A DNA stretch of 15,829 nucleotides, from positions 1 through 15,829 of the forward strand of contig DPWD01000358.1 in the NCBI GenBank assembly GCA_003526465.1. The letters run 5' to 3'. Positions 14,198-15,829 of this stretch are shown in pieces. Each line of letters starts with the position of its first letter. The first letter of the stretch is position 1. A model generated the notes under the pieces. The model did no database searches and was not told the DNA's origin. It worked only from the letters and a program-made list of their open reading frames with translations. The translations under genes and the position numbers were made by a program. The DNA is from Hyphomonadaceae bacterium. Lineage in GTDB: Bacteria > Pseudomonadota > Alphaproteobacteria > Caulobacterales > Aquidulcibacteraceae.

Positions 14198-14548
14198 ATG
14201 ACGCACGAACTCATCACCACCGCGCACCGCGAGGCCATGCTGGCCAACGGGCGCTGCAGCGCCGCTGGCGCGGACATCGATCCCCACCCGGTGGTGAAAC
14301 TTTTCACCCCCGACGCGGGCGCCACATGGCTGTTGACCGAACTCGATCCCGACGATCCCGATATCGCTTTCGGCCTTTGCGATCTGGGCCTTGGTTATGC
14401 CGAACTCGGCTCGGTGCGGCTTTCGGAGATAGAATCCGTTCGCGGCAAGCTCGGTCTGCCAGTCGAACGCGACCTTTATTTCGAGGCCGACAAGCCGCTC
14501 TCGGCCTACGCCGATGAGGCAACCAAGCGCGGCGCCATCAGCGCATAA
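14198..14548 (+). CDS. DUF2958 domain-containing protein
   Basis: 116-aa soluble acidic protein matching the DUF2958 pattern common on conjugative elements: HPVVKLFTPDAGATWLLTEL, DPDIAFGLCDLGLGYAELG, VRLSEIESVRGKLGLPVERD and LYFEADKPLSAYADEA. Molecular function is unknown; members sit beside SSB, ArdC-type antirestriction and transfer genes. GAGGAG lies 8 nt before the ATG. It is flanked on both sides by strong hairpins, so its mRNA segment may be insulated from the neighbours. Confidence 0.9.
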   Translation: MTHELITTAHREAMLANGRCSAAGADIDPHPVVKLFTPDAGATWLLTELDPDDPDIAFGLCDLGLGYAELGSVRLSEIESVRGKLGLPVERDLYFEADKPLSAYADEATKRGAISA

Positions 14549-14574
14549 TTGATCGCTTTGAGCAGGCCCATGGA

Positions 14575-14608
14575 CCTGCTTACGACCCGTACACGGGTGG
14601 TAAGCAGG
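14575..14608. repeat. 34-nt near-perfect palindrome upstream of traF
   Basis: CCTGCTTACGACCCGT (14575-14590), two bases, ACGGGTGGTAAGCAGG (14593-14608): 16-bp arms with one mismatched pair. A third AGCAGG at 14561-14566 can pair with the left arm's CCTGCT, giving an alternative stem. No T-run follows. It lies between the DUF2958 stop and the traF start (about 40 bp before it). Candidate operator, centromere-like (ParB) site, recombination site or attenuator. Confidence 0.7.
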
Positions 14609-14648
14609 ATTCCAACCGAAGCGGCGCCGGACTTGCTGGCGCCTCAGT

Positions 14649-15173
14649 ATGCTTCGAGCGAACCGACAGGCGCCAACCGGATTGGCAATGATAGCCGCCG
14701 CGTTCACCGTGACCGCGCTCTGCGGGATTTTTGTGTTCGGCGCACGCGATTTCGTTCTCTACAATCCGAGCATTTCCATCGCCCGAGGCTTCTATGTGCG
14801 CACTTCGGCGACCCTGACCTTGGGCGCTATTGTCACCGTGCGGGCCGTAGACGTGTCGCCAGCTTACGCCGCTTTGCGCGGTTTCACGGAGCCCGGAGAC
14901 CGTTTCATCAAACGGGTCGTGGCGGCACGTGGGCAGATGGTCTGCAGCAGAGGCGATGAGCTTTCCATCGATGGGGTGATTGTCGCGCATCGATTTGATC
15001 ACGATGCAGCGGGGCGAGATCTTCCCAATTGGGAAGGGTGCCGCCTATTGGGGCAGGGCGAGTTTTTGCTGCTGGGCGATACCGCGGACAGCTTCGATGG
15101 GCGCTATTGGGGGCCCGTGTCGGCGCAAGCAATCGAAGGCGTGTGGCGGCCGTTACAATTCGGGATGCATTGA
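14649..15173 (+). CDS. traF: TraF-type S26 signal peptidase of conjugative transfer
   Basis: 174-aa membrane-anchored serine peptidase of the S26 family; TraF of IncP-type systems processes and cyclises the pilin. An N-terminal transmembrane helix lies at about 11-33. The nucleophile motif NPSISIARGFY carries the likely Ser43 (the usual Pro two residues later is Ala here), and the general base is Lys88 in GDRFIKRVVA. The closing boxes LLGDTADSFDGRYWGPVSAQ and IEGVWRPL are typical. No strong ribosome binding site precedes ATG 14649; the in-frame ATG at residue 14 would remove much of the anchor. The 34-nt palindrome lies about 40 bp upstream. Role inferred from family and from TraG in the same window. 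Confidence 0.9.
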   Translation: MLRANRQAPTGLAMIAAAFTVTALCGIFVFGARDFVLYNPSISIARGFYVRTSATLTLGAIVTVRAVDVSPAYAALRGFTEPGDRFIKRVVAARGQMVCSRGDELSIDGVIVAHRFDHDAAGRDLPNWEGCRLLGQGEFLLLGDTADSFDGRYWGPVSAQAIEGVWRPLQFGMH

Positions 15174-15391
15174 ATTCCGCGACCCCTACACGACCTGTCC
15201 ACGACCTGTGCATGGTGGCGTAGTTTGGCTTTCCGCGGGCTGATGCGTCGTGCCTATCGAATGCCCCAACTAGAGATGCGAGCGCTTCTCCGAACCAAAC
15301 GCGGAAAGAAGCGTGGCGCTGCATCGACATCCTGCTCCCCTGGTAGACGTATTCATCCGCGCCGTTTTGCCAGCGATGTTAGTGTAAATGC
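15174..15391. other. Intergenic region, candidate oriT with IncP-like nic core at 15328-15335
   Basis: No gene is supported between traF and 15392. CATCCTGC at 15328-15335 fits the IncP/MOBP nic consensus YATCCTGY. The flanks are not otherwise RP4-like, and no long inverted repeat directly precedes the core, only a short ACGC/GCGT dyad at about 15299-15314. oriT regions commonly lie in such gaps beside transfer genes. An 8-bp match alone is weak evidence. Confidence 0.3.
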
Positions 15392-15559
15392 ATGACGGGT
15401 CGCATACAGGTCTTAGGGCAAGTTAAAAGCGCGGCCCGTGGCCACGCAAAGCGCTTGCGCGCAAAGAGTTTTTCACGACCCGTGAAGACTATCGCGGGTC
15501 GTGCCAGGGGTCGCGATATTGAACCCGCGCGCTTCTCCTGCCGCGAGCATCGCCCATGA
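15392..15559 (+). CDS. Doubtful small basic ORF overlapping the next gene by ATGA
   Basis: 55 codons (MTGRIQVLGQVKSAARGHAK...), very rich in Arg and Lys, with a stop that overlaps the next start (ATGA at 15556-15559), the arrangement of coupled genes. No clear ribosome binding site, weak third-position bias, no recognised domain; it also contains the inverted repeat 15474-15503. More likely leader sequence than gene. Confidence 0.25.
   Translation: MTGRIQVLGQVKSAARGHAKRLRAKSFSRPVKTIAGRARGRDIEPARFSCREHRP
15474..15503. repeat. Perfect 9-bp inverted repeat
   Basis: CACGACCCG (15474-15482), 12-nt loop, CGGGTCGTG (15495-15503), about 50 bp before the start at 15556. It may be a regulator site for the downstream gene or part of an oriT region. 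Confidence 0.5.
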
Positions 15560-15829
15560 CCGACACAAGCTTCGACCGCTTGCTCAACGCATCGCGCCTG
15601 GCCATGCCGGCGACCGGCGGCGACAATTTCCGCGCCGATCGTTCGATCCGCCTCGCGCATCCAGACCGCGAGCGACTCGAAGGCAAGGTCAAGAGCGGGC
15701 GCACCAGGGCTAGCAGCGGCGGGACGGCGAATGGCGCAGCTCTCTCGCGCCTGATGGACAAGCGCACGCCCATGCGCCGGTTTGGCTTCGGCGCGGGCGC
15801 AGGCGCGGGCGAGGGCAATGCGCATATGG
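15556..15829 (+). CDS. Partial gene of unknown function, cut by window end
   Basis: A frame from ATG 15556 (MTDTSFDRLLNASRLAMPAT...) that is open to the window edge, 91 complete codons. Third positions are strongly G/C, unlike the competing frames, so it is probably real although no good ribosome binding site is seen. The visible part is basic and low in hydrophobics, with a Gly/Ala-rich run (FGFGAGAGAGEGNA) near the end. No relaxase motif (Tyr or HxH) is visible yet. Its place after traF would suit a relaxase or accessory transfer gene, but nothing seen here proves it. Confidence 0.5.
   Translation, partial: MTDTSFDRLLNASRLAMPATGGDNFRADRSIRLAHPDRERLEGKVKSGRTRASSGGTANGAALSRLMDKRTPMRRFGFGAGAGAGEGNAHM

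Noticed and set aside
15379..15825. Minus-strand frame of 148 codons at the right edge
   Set aside because: Arg/Ala-rich with no motif. The plus-strand frame from 15556 has the stronger third-position G/C preference.
1..15829. CRISPR array, tRNA or rRNA genes
   Set aside because: Looked for regularly spaced direct repeats, cloverleaf-like segments and conserved rRNA stretches by eye; none seen.

Overview
GC-rich alphaproteobacterial DNA. Codon choice, leaderless-looking promoters and protein family flavour suggest a Caulobacterales/Hyphomonadaceae- or sphingomonad-like host; this is inference, and no rRNA or other taxonomic marker is present. The window is a piece of a conjugative element (plasmid or ICE, undecidable here). 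Conjugation and maintenance genes lie at both ends, and about 10 kb of accessory stress genes sit between them.

Left edge (1-1624, minus): a VirD4/TraG coupling ATPase, cut by the window edge. It does not appear as one obvious complete ORF because its stop codon lies outside the window.

Cargo block A (about 1801-7873, all minus, tightly packed, read right to left): a MarR-type regulator with an added Cys/His-rich tail, a small CxxC thioredoxin-fold protein, a lipoprotein, a TlpA-like redoxin, an HxD...H 2-oxoglutarate/Fe(II) dioxygenase-like protein, a doubtful small ORF, a secreted DUF4399 protein, a deletion scar (a seven-codon catalase-like start joined to the last 47 codons of a YcnI/DUF1775 gene), a complete haem catalase and an Lrp/AsnC regulator. 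The theme is peroxide and thiol redox stress, perhaps with metal handling.

Cargo block B (about 7948-10938): nitric-oxide response genes. An NsrR-like Rrf2 regulator with three cluster cysteines is followed by a group III truncated haemoglobin, a RIC/YtfE/ScdA di-iron repair protein and a three-helix membrane protein, the last three overlapping one another. A divergent membrane protein and a separate 75-aa ORF flank the set. A shared 13-bp motif (GTATnTnnnnTnC) overlaps the predicted promoters in front of three of these units and is a candidate NsrR operator.

Junction (10939-11585): no intact gene. It holds a degraded open frame and what looks like the tail of an IS630-type transposase, a plausible scar of cargo acquisition.

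Right side (11586-15829, plus): ParB-like protein, SSB-like OB-fold protein, DUF2958 protein, a TraF-type S26 peptidase, and then a gene running off the window. Unusually strong inverted repeats lie between these genes (11480-11516, 13603-13669, 14126-14151, 14575-14608, 15474-15503). An IncP-like nic core (CATCCTGC) at 15328 makes 15174-15555 a candidate oriT region.
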